From contig JALHRJ010000038.1 in NCBI GenBank assembly GCA_022841475.1, forward strand, positions 1-43,148: a stretch of 43,148 nt of DNA, written 5' to 3'. Positions 8,689 to 17,747 of this stretch are shown here, piece by piece. The notes under the pieces are model-generated. The model was not told the origin of the DNA. It ran no database searches and saw only the letters and a program-made list of their open reading frames with translations. Position 1 is the first letter of the stretch. Every line of letters begins with the position of its first letter. The translations under genes were made by a program, and so were the position numbers. This DNA is from Cyclobacteriaceae bacterium. Lineage in GTDB: Bacteria; Bacteroidota; Bacteroidia; Cytophagales; Cyclobacteriaceae.

Positions 8689-9102
8689 ATGGCACTTTCA
8701 AGCAACATAAAAACCGGAATCTACCTCTTACTGCTGAGTGGTGCCCTGCTTTCGATTGGAATTGTTGCTTACGATGTCCTGTTTTCAACACCCGTGGTCA
8801 TGCAGGGTGTGATCGTGGAAAAAATTTATGTGCCTAATAAACACGTTGCCGGACCCCATGTGCTTCCCTATGGGAAATATAAATCATACGATTATACAAT
8901 CACCACCGAAAAACATGATCAGTGGATCGCCTTTGTAAAAACAAAGGACGGTAAGGTGCTTAAAGTTAATTGCCACACAGATCATTACGATACTAAACAG
9001 GTGGGGGACACCCTCCACTTTAAAGAATATACAGGCGAACTATTACACATTGATTACTTCTCCCACAACGAAGAAGATGAAGAGTTGGAAAATGGTATTT
9101 AG
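8689..9102 (+). CDS. Single-pass membrane protein of unknown function
   Basis: I do not recognise this family. The 137-residue product has one N-terminal hydrophobic helix (about 8-30) and a hydrophilic, probably extracytoplasmic domain rich in His, Asp and Tyr (for example NCHTDHYDTKQVGDTLHF), ending in an acidic tail EEDEELENGI. The predicted strands suggest a small beta domain. It sits 16 bases after the cytochrome c gene and 11 bases before xdhC, so it is probably co-transcribed with them. The ATG at 8689 immediately precedes the membrane segment. Confidence 0.75.
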   Translation: MALSSNIKTGIYLLLLSGALLSIGIVAYDVLFSTPVVMQGVIVEKIYVPNKHVAGPHVLPYGKYKSYDYTITTEKHDQWIAFVKTKDGKVLKVNCHTDHYDTKQVGDTLHFKEYTGELLHIDYFSHNEEDEELENGI

Positions 9103-9113
9103 CGGGTAAACCA

Positions 9114-10298
9114 ATGAAAGATTTTAAAGCAATTGTAGCAGCCTATCAGCAAGTAGATTTTAGTCAGCGTAAAGCAGCTCTGGCAACCGTTGTTAAAGTA
9201 CGTGGCTCAAGCTATCGCAGTCCTGGTGCGCGCATGTTAATAACCGATGACGGTCGTTGGGTAGGCTCCATCAGTGGCGGTTGTCTCGAAGGTGATGCGT
9301 TGCGTAAAGCCCGTACCGTGATGACTAGTGGAACTCCCATGACTGTTACGTATGACACGCGGGAGGAAAGCAATCAGAATCTGGGCATTGGGTTGGGTTG
9401 CAATGGCGTGATTGATGTACTAATCGAACCCATTGATTCAAACAATGAAGAGAATCCGGTGGCTAAATTTGGTTCGCTGATTAACACCATCAAACCCCTG
9501 GCTCTTGCCACTATTTTTGATGGCTTCGGTTATACTGGTGAGAAGTTGATACTGATCGACTCCGGTGAACTGATAAGTACATTCTCCAATAAATCGCTGG
9601 CTGCTTCTGTGCAGAAAGATTTAAGAAATCTGTTTGAAACCAAAAAATCAGAAGCCAAAAAATATACGGTTGAAGGAATCTATATTGATGTTTTTATTGA
9701 ACTGATCCAGCCTTCTTTATCCTTAATAATTTTTGGAGGTGGGTTTGATGCCAGACCTGTCAGCGAGTTGGCCAAATCATTGGGCTGGAATGTTTCGGTA
9801 ACAGATGAGTGTGTGGCTCATATTGCACCCATTTTTTTTCCAACAGCTGATAAACTATCACTTTGCCAACGGGAATTTATCGATCGCGATTTTGAAATTA
9901 CACCTTATACAGCTTGTGTGCTTATGTCTCACAACTATGAATATGATCGCGATGTGTTAAAAAAGTTACTCAAAACAAATACACCTTACATTGGCATCCT
10001 GGGTCCGCGAAAGCGATTTGATAAAATGCTTACTGAATTTAACTCTCAGGGAATTGTGTTAACAGAGCAAGACTTTCAACGCATTCATTCTCCCATTGGT
10101 CTGGACATTGGAGCCGAAGCGCCTGATGAAATAGCGTTATCCATTATTTCAGAAATTCAAAGCAAGTTTAGTAATCGTTCGGGCGGGTTTCTGAAATATC
10201 ACGCGGGTCCTATTCATCAGCGCGATCCCAACAGCGATCAGGTGTTTAAACAGGTTTATGTGGCTGATACTGATTCAAAAAAATCACTCGTTCGATAA
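9114..10298 (+). CDS. xdhC: XdhC/CoxI family molybdenum-hydroxylase maturation factor
   Basis: XdhC proteins bind molybdenum cofactor and help its sulfuration and insertion into xanthine dehydrogenase-type enzymes. The N-terminal XdhC_CoxI domain is clear (residues about 10-110: ATVVKVRGSSYRSPGARMLI and SISGGCLEGD, with the conserved Cys near residue 60). The C-terminal Rossmann-like XdhC_C domain spans about 205-345, with LIIFGGGFDARPVSELAKSLGW and ILGPRKRFD. It starts 11 bases after the preceding gene and is followed by mocA after 58 bases, a classic pair. The molybdoenzyme itself is absent from this window and must be elsewhere. Confidence 0.9.
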   Translation: MKDFKAIVAAYQQVDFSQRKAALATVVKVRGSSYRSPGARMLITDDGRWVGSISGGCLEGDALRKARTVMTSGTPMTVTYDTREESNQNLGIGLGCNGVIDVLIEPIDSNNEENPVAKFGSLINTIKPLALATIFDGFGYTGEKLILIDSGELISTFSNKSLAASVQKDLRNLFETKKSEAKKYTVEGIYIDVFIELIQPSLSLIIFGGGFDARPVSELAKSLGWNVSVTDECVAHIAPIFFPTADKLSLCQREFIDRDFEITPYTACVLMSHNYEYDRDVLKKLLKTNTPYIGILGPRKRFDKMLTEFNSQGIVLTEQDFQRIHSPIGLDIGAEAPDEIALSIISEIQSKFSNRSGGFLKYHAGPIHQRDPNSDQVFKQVYVADTDSKKSLVR

Positions 10299-10356
10299 AA
10301 TTTACGATGTAGTGATTTTCTGAATCTCAACGTAAATTTTATTTTGCCCGCTTCGC

Positions 10357-10965
10357 ATGAAAAAGAATGACGTTCTCGGTATTTCAATCATCCTGCTGGC
10401 AGCAGGATCTTCTCAGCGGTTAGGCCAGTCTAAACAGTTGGTTTTAGTTAACGGAAAACCACTTTTAGCAATATCGGCATTGGCAGCCTTGGAATCAGAT
10501 GTGGACCGAGTAATCGTAGTTTTAGGAGCAAATGCCAGCGCGCATAAAAAATCTATTGAATCACTTCCTGTAGATTTTGTAATCAATGATGAATGGGCAA
10601 AAGGAATGGGCAACTCCCTTAAAAAAGGATTGAACCACCTGATATCGCTCTATCCACAGACTGAAGCCGTAATTATTATGGTTTGTGATCAACCCTATCT
10701 TACCGGAGCACATCTTATTAACCTTATTACTGCCTACAAAAAAAATTGCTCTGAATTAGTGGCATCCACTTACAACCAAACTATGGGCGTACCGTCTCTT
10801 TTCCATAAATCATTGTTCGATCGACTACTTGAGGTGGAAGATGCTCAGGGAGCCCGAAAAATCATTCAACACTATAAAGGAAACATTGATAAGGTTCCCT
10901 TTGAGTATGGGGAGATCGATATCGATACGCCAGAAGATCTGCAAAATATCCGATCTGACCATTAA
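10357..10965 (+). CDS. mocA: Molybdenum cofactor cytidylyltransferase (MocA/NTP transferase family)
   Basis: This soluble nucleotidyltransferase should attach CMP (or a related nucleotide) to molybdopterin-Mo to form the dinucleotide cofactor used by xanthine dehydrogenase-family enzymes. The N-terminal nucleotide loop reads LAAGSSQRLGQSKQLV (residues 14-29), with the conserved Lys26. VIIMVCDQPYLTG (about 105-117) holds the conserved Asp of the metal site, and DIDTPEDL near the C-terminus is typical. The length of 202 residues is normal. Adjacent xdhC supports MocA over other nucleotidyltransferases such as MobA. Confidence 0.88.
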   Translation: MKKNDVLGISIILLAAGSSQRLGQSKQLVLVNGKPLLAISALAALESDVDRVIVVLGANASAHKKSIESLPVDFVINDEWAKGMGNSLKKGLNHLISLYPQTEAVIIMVCDQPYLTGAHLINLITAYKKNCSELVASTYNQTMGVPSLFHKSLFDRLLEVEDAQGARKIIQHYKGNIDKVPFEYGEIDIDTPEDLQNIRSDH

Positions 10966-11028
10966 AATAATAGTACGTCAATCCAGCTAACCAGTCGACT
11001 AAAAAATTCATAAATCATACTTTACCTC

Positions 11029-11036
11029 TACCTTTG
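11029..11036 (+). promoter_or_regulatory. -7 promoter element, predicted leaderless GTG-start transcript
   Basis: TACCTTTG matches TANNTTTG and ends four bases before the GTG at 11041. This placement supports the GTG as the true start and predicts a leaderless or near-leaderless mRNA for the WG-repeat gene. Confidence 0.42.
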
Positions 11037-11040
11037 TCGG

Positions 11041-13158
11041 GTGAAACTCGTGGGCTTTTTCCTAACTATTTTATTAGCAAGTCTTAGCATTTGCCAGGCT
11101 GACTCTTTTCTTGTTTTCGAAGAAAATGGAAAAGTGGGAATAAAAAACCAGGAAGGCCAGGTAGTGCTCCCTGCATCGTTTGAGGCGCTGGGTTGGTCAG
11201 ATGGAAGTTTCTCGGTTATTGGTGACGTAACCGGATACCGCCTCAATAACCACTGGGGTATCCTCAATCTCAAAAAGAAGTTTATTACCAAAGCAGAATA
11301 CGAACAACTTACCTACGCTAGCGGTGAGTTTATAATTGCCAGAAAAAAAATTAATCCAGCACAATCCAAAACGGGTTGTTTGAACTTACGGGGTGAAATC
11401 AAAATTCCCTTTCAGTATGATGGTATAGATATTCACGGATTGCGAGCCATCGTCTTTACCTTGAATCAGGCAAAGTATTTATATGGTCTTGTGGACTTAG
11501 AGAATCGCTCCATCTTACCATTGCAATACAAAAATATTTATCCGCTGGGCACACTGCGCTTTGCGGTTGAAAACACAGCCGGTAAAATCGGACTCTATGG
11601 AGAAGATGGCCGAGCCATTACGGGCTTCACCATTGATAGCATCTCTCAATTCCATAAAAGCAGAGCCGTAATTTTTCAAGGCCTGCAGCAGGGATTGATG
11701 GATCGCGAGGGTCAGACTTTACTCGAACCCATTTACCATTCTATAAAGATAATTGATGAGGAAATGGTAGCCGTACGCAAACCACATGATTGGCTTTTGC
11801 TAAATCAAAAAAATGAAACGCAACTTAAAATATTTGCCGACAAAATTCTCCCGGCAACGAATGAAAAAATTATCTATAGCAACGGTGGAAAATATGGACT
11901 TTTAACCCACACATTAGAGACATTTCTTCCTGCTCAATATGATCACTTAAGGCCTCTGACTAAAGACCACTACATTGTCCGAAAAAATGGAAAATCCGGA
12001 GTGATCCGTTCTGATAATTCCATTACTATACCACTCCTTTACGATTCACTCGTTGCTGAAGAACCCTTACTTCGGGCTTTCAAAAAGACAACTGGCTGGT
12101 CATTAGTGGATATCCATCATAACATCAAGACTCAAAAGAATTACGAATGGATTGGCCCAATTTGTCAACAACTTTACCCCGTTAAGAACAATGGATATTG
12201 GGGAGCACTAAATGATGACAGCGAAGAAATCATCCATTGTGTCTTTGATTCCCTTCAGGAAATTTCGACTGATCGCCTTGTTGTAAAATTCAAGAATCAA
12301 TATGGCATTATCACTGCACAGGAAAATTGGTTGGTGGCCCCGCAGCCGTATCCACTTAGTCTGGTTAATGATTCCTGCTATCTTCAGATACAGTCTCAGA
12401 ATAAATTCCTTAAAAAATTTACGGGTGAGATAATTTATTTCACCGATAATAAAATTGAATTCAACAGCGACCATTGGAATGAATATCTTCCAGATGGAAC
12501 AAGAAAAACCATTGATTATCAAGGTCGGATTCTAAATCGGGTTGAGCCACCGGCACTGGATAAGCTACAGGAAATTTTTCCTGAGCAGGAAGGCATGCGT
12601 GGCATAAAACGCGATGGCAAGTTTGGTTTTATCGACTCGCGCGGGCGACTACGAATTGCCAACCGCTATGATGGCATAGGCACCTTTCACGAGGGCTTAG
12701 CGGCTATTAAACTCATTGGGAAATGGGGATTTGTGAATATGCAGGACCAGATTGTTATCAATCCTAATTTTGAAGCTGTAACAGGTTTCATAAATGGCAT
12801 TTCCATTGTACGAAAAAGTGGAAAAGCAGGTATTATTGATAGCAAGGGAAAAATTCTTCTCTCGCTTGAGTATGATTCAATTCAACATCAATACAATAAT
12901 AAATTGCGTCTTTACAAAAAAGGTTTGGTTGGCCTGGCCGATCAAAAGGGAAATATTTTAATAGAACCCCGATTTGATCACTTGCAAGAATTAGAAAACG
13001 GATTTGTAATTATTGGCCGTGAAGGAAAGTATGGTCTGATTTCCATTGCCGGTCTTCCTGCAATTCCTCCCATTTACGATATGCTTTCCTATGATGCCTC
13101 ACGAAATCTTTACCTGGCACAAAAAAAATCTGACTGGAGTGAACTTTCTATAAAATAA
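11041..13158 (+). CDS. Secreted WG-repeat protein
   Basis: A signal peptide (about residues 1-20, cleavage near CQA) is followed by more than a dozen WG (KWGxx[D/N]xxG) beta repeats that fill the 705 residues. Examples are GKVGIKNQEGQVVLPASFE, HWGILNLKKKFITKAEYEQL, GKFGFIDSRGRLRIANRYDG and GKWGFVNMQDQIVINPNFE. Such repeats form short beta-hairpin ladders in exported or surface proteins of Bacteroidota and are presumed to bind ligands or proteins; no catalytic domain is visible. The start is the GTG at 11041, giving the Lys-rich beginning of the signal peptide. It ends just before the palindromic element that separates it from the convergent floA. Confidence 0.85.
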   Translation: MKLVGFFLTILLASLSICQADSFLVFEENGKVGIKNQEGQVVLPASFEALGWSDGSFSVIGDVTGYRLNNHWGILNLKKKFITKAEYEQLTYASGEFIIARKKINPAQSKTGCLNLRGEIKIPFQYDGIDIHGLRAIVFTLNQAKYLYGLVDLENRSILPLQYKNIYPLGTLRFAVENTAGKIGLYGEDGRAITGFTIDSISQFHKSRAVIFQGLQQGLMDREGQTLLEPIYHSIKIIDEEMVAVRKPHDWLLLNQKNETQLKIFADKILPATNEKIIYSNGGKYGLLTHTLETFLPAQYDHLRPLTKDHYIVRKNGKSGVIRSDNSITIPLLYDSLVAEEPLLRAFKKTTGWSLVDIHHNIKTQKNYEWIGPICQQLYPVKNNGYWGALNDDSEEIIHCVFDSLQEISTDRLVVKFKNQYGIITAQENWLVAPQPYPLSLVNDSCYLQIQSQNKFLKKFTGEIIYFTDNKIEFNSDHWNEYLPDGTRKTIDYQGRILNRVEPPALDKLQEIFPEQEGMRGIKRDGKFGFIDSRGRLRIANRYDGIGTFHEGLAAIKLIGKWGFVNMQDQIVINPNFEAVTGFINGISIVRKSGKAGIIDSKGKILLSLEYDSIQHQYNNKLRLYKKGLVGLADQKGNILIEPRFDHLQELENGFVIIGREGKYGLISIAGLPAIPPIYDMLSYDASRNLYLAQKKSDWSELSIK

Positions 13159-13160
13159 GA

Positions 13161-13293
13161 AAGAGGCCGTCTCAAAAGTCCAATAAAATTGGAATGTCAT
13201 TCCGGCCCTGAGCCGGAATCTCATCATGCATGCACAAAACGAGATCGCGGCTCAAAGGCCGCGATGACTGGACGACTTTTGAGACGGCCTTTT
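13161..13293. repeat. REP/MITE-like nested palindrome, possible bidirectional terminator
   Basis: A perfect 17-base inverted repeat (13164-13180 with 13274-13290; left arm AGGCCGTCTCAAAAGTC) encloses two further hairpins. These are ATTCCGGC (13199-13206) with its complement at 13212-13219, and ATCGCGGC (13244-13251) with its complement at 13258-13265. A GTCAT/ATGAC pair (13196-13200 and 13264-13268) adds a nested level. It lies between the ends of two convergent genes and the outer stem is flanked by A and T runs, so it could end transcription in both directions. The nested design resembles repeated extragenic palindromes. Confidence 0.8.
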
Positions 13294-13318
13294 GCTTTAT
13301 TTAAATCTTGTAAGAAAA

Positions 13319-14317
13319 CTATTTATTAGGCGTATTGGGTGATTGTCCTGATTTACCTGATCCAGAAATTGATTGTCTCATTTCTGTATCGGCTTGCACG
13401 TTTTGCATCTTATAATAATCCATCACGCCTAAATTACCGTTGACAAAAGCTTGTGCAATTGCTTTCGGAATTTCTGCTTCTGCCTGAATTACATTGGCAC
13501 GAGCTTCCTGGGCTTTTGCAATCATTTCTTGTTCCAGGGCGACAGCCATCGCTCTGCGCTCTTCAGCCCTGGCTTCGGCAACTCTTAAATCGGCAGCAGC
13601 CTGATCCGTTTGAAGTTTAGCTCCAATGTTGGCACCCACATCAACATCTGCAATATCGATTGAGAGAATTTCAAAAGCAGTACCTGCATCCAGGCCGCGG
13701 GAAAGTACAAGCTTCGAGATTTTATCAGGATTGGATAATACTTCTTTGTGCGATGCAGCCGAACCGATTGAGGTAACAATACCTTCACCTACGCGGGCTA
13801 AAATGGTTTCTTCACCGGCACCACCCACCAATTGGGCTAAACTTGCTCGCACAGTAACACGGGCAACGGCAATAAGTTGAATACCATCGGCTGCTACTGC
13901 AGCAACTTTGGGTGTATTTATAACCTTAGGGTTTACTGAAATCTGCACGGCCTCAAATACATCGCGTCCCGCAAGGTTGATCGCGGTGGCTTGCTTGAAG
14001 GTAAGACTGATGTTGGCTTTTTCTGCTGAGATCAACGCTCGAATTACATTGGGTACATCGCCCCCAGCCAGATAATGCGTCTCAAGTTCACGTGTTGTTA
14101 CTATCAATCCTGCCTTTGTAGCGGTGATCAGGGAATTAACAATCACACCGGGCGGAACCTTTCGGATTCTCATACCAATCAATTCTCCAATGGTAACTTT
14201 TACCCCGGCAAAGATGGCTGTGATCCACAACCCCACCGGAACAAAGTACAGAAACATGAAGAATAAGACGATACATACAAAGACGATAAAAATAAATGCT
14301 AAGCCTTCCATTTCCAT
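13319..14317 (-). CDS. floA: Flotillin-like protein FloA
   Basis: FloA organises membrane microdomains in many bacteria. The protein begins with a strongly hydrophobic membrane hairpin (residues about 5-45) followed by the conserved [32 protein letters not shown]-like domain comes next, with [21 protein letters not shown] and [18 protein letters not shown]. An Ala/Glu-rich coiled region at about 240-300 reads [22 protein letters not shown] in part. Its 332 residues match B. subtilis FloA. The C-terminal tail ([15 protein letters not shown]) is low complexity. The ATG at 14317 is five bases after the NfeD-like gene, the usual partner. Confidence 0.94.
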   Translation of the reverse strand: MEMEGLAFIFIVFVCIVLFFMFLYFVPVGLWITAIFAGVKVTIGELIGMRIRKVPPGVIVNSLITATKAGLIVTTRELETHYLAGGDVPNVIRALISAEKANISLTFKQATAINLAGRDVFEAVQISVNPKVINTPKVAAVAADGIQLIAVARVTVRASLAQLVGGAGEETILARVGEGIVTSIGSAASHKEVLSNPDKISKLVLSRGLDAGTAFEILSIDIADVDVGANIGAKLQTDQAAADLRVAEARAEERRAMAVALEQEMIAKAQEARANVIQAEAEIPKAIAQAFVNGNLGVMDYYKMQNVQADTEMRQSISGSGKSGQSPNTPNK

Positions 14318-14322
14318 TTGTA

Positions 14323-14793
14323 TTAGTTTATAGGTTCTACGATTATTTGATTCATAATAATTTTTATCACCCGCACCCGACTGCCACTATCCAGGTATTC
14401 GCCCAGTGTTTTTACTTCATATAGTTTCTCACCGAGGCTGGCTTTTCCAACAGGCCGCAATGCTGACACCGTAAGCCCTTCTGTTCCCACGGTTAATGAG
14501 TCCAGCTCACCTTCATTGAATTTACTTTTAATGGATGATTTGAGAGAAAACCGCCCCCAAACATTCGCTTTAAACGAAAAATATAAAATTAATCCAGACG
14601 CCACAGCCGTAACTCCTATTGTTGTCCAACCAGTCTCGCCTCCAAAATATCTGAAACTGAGACTCACACCTATTACCAAAAAAATAAACCCCAAAATGCC
14701 AACCACTGTGGTGCCAGGCACAAATATGACTTCGGCAATAATCAGAAACAGGCCAAAAAGAATCAGCGATATAACGGTAATCCACTCAATCAC
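14323..14793 (-). CDS. NfeD-family membrane protein, flotillin partner
   Basis: This is a short NfeD protein, known to accompany flotillins. Hydrophobic helices occupy about residues 5-75 ([32 protein letters not shown]) and a C-terminal OB-fold-like beta domain spans about 95-156 ([37 protein letters not shown]). It lacks the N-terminal ClpP-like protease part of long NfeD. Translation starts at a GTG (14793) just before the first helix. It is cotranscribed with floA, with a five-base gap. Confidence 0.9.
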   Translation of the reverse strand: MIEWITVISLILFGLFLIIAEVIFVPGTTVVGILGFIFLVIGVSLSFRYFGGETGWTTIGVTAVASGLILYFSFKANVWGRFSLKSSIKSKFNEGELDSLTVGTEGLTVSALRPVGKASLGEKLYEVKTLGEYLDSGSRVRVIKIIMNQIIVEPIN

Positions 14794-14880
14794 TTTACTA
14801 TGGCTTTAAGGTAGCTGTTAGAAATCATCCGGTTTTAAAAGTAGTCAATTTTGACGTGTGATTATTATTTACCCAAGTTA

Positions 14881-16359
14881 TTAATAAGCCCTTGCAAATA
14901 GTACTCTTTTCGTAGATGGCTTTCCGGAATACACACAAGCCCCGCTTTCAGCTTTTGCATCCAAGGGAATACAACGGATGGTTGCCTTTGTTTCCTCCTT
15001 TATAGAAGCTTCCGTTTCAGCGGTGCCGTCCCAATGCGCCAAAACAAACCCACCTTTGGTATCCAATACGGTTTTAAACTCCTCATAAGAATCAACTGGG
15101 GTCATCATGAACGCCCGAAACGCTAAAGCTTTTTGGTAAATATTCTCCTGAATGTTTTCTAACAACGCGGGAATAGCTTCGGCTACGGTATCGATCGGCA
15201 TTACCTGTTTTGTTTTGGTATCTCTACGGGCTACCTCTACCGTGCCATTTTCCAAATCGCGAGGACCAATGGCAATGCGAACCGGCACACCTTTTAATTC
15301 ATATTCGGCAAATTTAAAACCGGGCTTATGCGTTTCGCGGTTATCAAATTTTACGGAATAACCCAGTTTTCGCAACGTTCCTGCAATCAATTCAGCCTGC
15401 ACGGAAATTTTTTTCATTTCTTCCTCATTCTTAAATATGGGAACAATCACCACATGAATAGGCGCAAGTTTAGGCGGAAGTACCAAACCATCATCATCTG
15501 AATGTGCCATAATCAAAGCCCCAATCAGGCGAGTACTTACACCCCACGAAGTGCCCCAGACTTTTTCCAATTTTCCCTCTTTGTTGGTGAACTGTACATC
15601 AAAGGCATTGGCAAAATTCTGACCCAAAAAATGCGAAGTGCCGGCCTGTAAGGCCTTACCATCTTGCATCATAGCCTCAATACAATAGGTATCGATGGCG
15701 CCTGGAAATCGTTCGCCTTCTGATTTTTTTCCCTTAATCACCGGCATTGCCATAAAGGATTCGGCAAACTCGGCATAAACATTCAGCATCTGTTCAGTTT
15801 CCCGTATAGCCTCCTGTTGGGTGGCATGTGCTGTATGACCTTCCTGCCAAAGAAATTCTGCCGTGCGCAAAAATAAGCGCGTGCGCATTTCCCAACGAAC
15901 CACATTGGCCCATTGGTTAATAAGCAAGGGGAGATCGCGATAGGATTGAATCCATCGTTTATACGTGCTCCAGATAATGGCTTCACTGGTTGGCCTCACC
16001 ACCAATTCTTCATCCAGTTTCGCATCCGGATCAACCATCAGCTTTCCCTTTTTATTTGGATCAGTCTTCAGACGATAGTGTGTTACAATGGCGCATTCCT
16101 TAGCGAAACCTTCGGCATTCTTCTCTTCAGCCTCAAACATGCTCTTGGGCACGAATAGAGGAAAATAAGCATTTACATGGCCGGAATCCTTAAACATTTT
16201 GTCTAAAGCTTGTTGCATTTTCTCCCAGATACTATACCCATAGGGCTTTATTACCATGCAGCCCCGCACATCCGAATTTTCAGCCAAATCCGCCTTTTTA
16301 ACCAAATCAATATACCATTGCGAATAGTCTTGGCTTCGGCTTGTTATCTCTTTTCCCAT
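14881..16359 (-). CDS. proS: Prolyl-tRNA synthetase, archaeal/eukaryotic-type
   Basis: This class II aminoacyl-tRNA synthetase charges tRNA-Pro. It begins with [23 protein letters not shown] and [11 protein letters not shown] and carries class II motif regions ([65 protein letters not shown]). An anticodon-binding domain ([11 protein letters not shown]...) and the short C-terminal extension ending VLFARAY follow. The 492-residue length and lack of the editing insertion identify the ProS3/eukaryote-like form rather than the long bacterial type. A TATATTTG element lies 41 bases upstream of the ATG. Confidence 0.95.
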   Translation of the reverse strand: MGKEITSRSQDYSQWYIDLVKKADLAENSDVRGCMVIKPYGYSIWEKMQQALDKMFKDSGHVNAYFPLFVPKSMFEAEEKNAEGFAKECAIVTHYRLKTDPNKKGKLMVDPDAKLDEELVVRPTSEAIIWSTYKRWIQSYRDLPLLINQWANVVRWEMRTRLFLRTAEFLWQEGHTAHATQQEAIRETEQMLNVYAEFAESFMAMPVIKGKKSEGERFPGAIDTYCIEAMMQDGKALQAGTSHFLGQNFANAFDVQFTNKEGKLEKVWGTSWGVSTRLIGALIMAHSDDDGLVLPPKLAPIHVVIVPIFKNEEEMKKISVQAELIAGTLRKLGYSVKFDNRETHKPGFKFAEYELKGVPVRIAIGPRDLENGTVEVARRDTKTKQVMPIDTVAEAIPALLENIQENIYQKALAFRAFMMTPVDSYEEFKTVLDTKGGFVLAHWDGTAETEASIKEETKATIRCIPLDAKAESGACVYSGKPSTKRVLFARAY

Positions 16360-16400
16360 CAGAAATCAATCGTAATTTTTTCGTAACTTTGAATAGTTCG

Positions 16401-16408
16401 CAAATATA
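16401..16408 (-). promoter_or_regulatory. -7 promoter element upstream of proS
   Basis: The minus strand reads TATATTTG, an exact TANNTTTG match, ending about 41 bases before the proS ATG (16359). The 224-base gap 16360-16583 between divergent genes also holds TAACTTTG on the plus strand at 16384-16391, which would give the plus-strand gene a leader of about 190 bases. No -33 partner is convincing for either. Confidence 0.38.
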
Positions 16409-16583
16409 GAAGAGGAAAGGGTGCTTCATTCCCTTCATGTGGAAATTTTAAGCTGGTAAATGGCATAACTACCAAATAACAAAGGCTGGTTTTCGCACGT
16501 TTTTAGAATTAAACTTGTTGTGTAGATATATCCAGAATATTCGGATTTGCGTTAAAAAGTATTGTTGAACTAAACGAAAGATT

Positions 16584-17723
16584 ATGAAATCCAGAATCAC
16601 CTTCTTAACCATCCTGACTGTGTCGGCCGCGCTTGTTGTTTCGGCTCAGGAAGTAGAGTTTGATGACATGTATTTCAGGTCAAAAGACCGCGAAGTGTTA
16701 GCGTCCTCCCAAACATTGATGATGAATACGGCTTCCAAAAAATTAGAAGTTATTTCTCCCATCAATCCCACAGATAGCTATTCTGCGCGCAATGTTAATC
16801 CCGAATACCTGTCGCAGACCAAAGTGAATCCTTCTTCGGTAAATCAATCTCCGGTAGCTTATTTTGTTCCCGGCTATGTACCTTCTGGTGTAAATCAAAA
16901 TATCTATAACGGATCCTTAAATTCCTTTAACAATGGTATGATGTGGAATCCATATTCAACGTTTGGTATGGGTATGGGCGGTATGGGAATGGGAATGAAT
17001 ATGATGCCTGGATTTTATAACCCTTATAATAGTTTTTCAAGTCCTTGGGGCTATGACCCCTATGGGTACAACAGCTTCTACAGGCCAGGTTGGAATACAG
17101 GTATGTCAATGTCTATGGGCTGGGGAATGGGTGGTTTTAATAACTGGGGCTCTCCTTGGAATAATTTTTATGGTATGAACTCTTGGGGTATGAATCCGTG
17201 GGGTATGGGGGGTATGGGTTTTGGCGGAGGTTTCAACGGGTTTAATTCATGGTACCGACCTCAGGTTGTAATCATTAACAGCGATACCAATGGAAGAAAT
17301 GCAGTTTATGGCAAACGTTCGTCCCGTAGCAATGATTTAAATAATAATGTTACTACAAGTAACCGACAGGCTGCTATAGTAAATTCACAAGGTGGTACTC
17401 GTGGATCTTCTAATGGACGGGTAGCAGGTAACGAAAACCAGGCTGCCGGAAGTTATTATCAGCGTGGGTGGAGAAGCAATCCGGAAACCAATTCTAATGC
17501 AGCCCGCTCTGGCTGGAATAATTACAATTCGGGAAGATCAGCAACGGATTATAATAATGCATGGAATAACTCTAGCAACACCCGGAATAATTCCAATTCG
17601 TCTTTTAACAACAACTCCCGAAGTTCAGGTAGCAATTTCTCAACCGGTGGAGGATCAACCGGTGGAGGCAGTCGTAGCAGTGGTGGTAGTTCTTCCGGAG
17701 GCGCAAGTCGCGGCAGAAACTAA
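16584..17723 (+). CDS. Secreted low-complexity Gly/Met/Asn-rich protein
   Basis: I do not recognise a family. A signal peptide (1-21, ending VSAQ) precedes a hydrophilic region to about residue 110. A Gly/Met/Trp/Asn/Tyr-rich stretch (about 115-225) contains motifs such as GMGMGGMGMGMNMM and GMNSWGMNPWGMGGMG. A short ordered patch WYRPQVVIINSDTNG follows, then an Asn/Ser/Gly-rich tail (about 250-379) ending in GGGSTGGGSRSSGGSSSGG. Composition is like matrix, adhesive or amyloid-type surface proteins; that is inference from composition only. It lies 24 bases upstream of the FadL-type barrel gene and is probably co-transcribed with it. Confidence 0.75.
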   Translation: MKSRITFLTILTVSAALVVSAQEVEFDDMYFRSKDREVLASSQTLMMNTASKKLEVISPINPTDSYSARNVNPEYLSQTKVNPSSVNQSPVAYFVPGYVPSGVNQNIYNGSLNSFNNGMMWNPYSTFGMGMGGMGMGMNMMPGFYNPYNSFSSPWGYDPYGYNSFYRPGWNTGMSMSMGWGMGGFNNWGSPWNNFYGMNSWGMNPWGMGGMGFGGGFNGFNSWYRPQVVIINSDTNGRNAVYGKRSSRSNDLNNNVTTSNRQAAIVNSQGGTRGSSNGRVAGNENQAAGSYYQRGWRSNPETNSNAARSGWNNYNSGRSATDYNNAWNNSSNTRNNSNSSFNNNSRSSGSNFSTGGGSTGGGSRSSGGSSSGGASRGRN

Positions 17724-17747
17724 AAAGTTAACAAGTAAATTTCGTGT

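Noticed and set aside
16384..16391. Plus-strand TAACTTTG as promoter of the low-complexity protein gene
   Set aside because: It would leave a leader of about 190 bases and has no -33 box; chance match or unknown short transcript cannot be excluded.
16960..17230. Apparent DNA repeats (ggtatggg...) as a possible CRISPR or satellite
   Set aside because: They are codons for the Gly/Met-rich protein, irregular in spacing, and in frame throughout.
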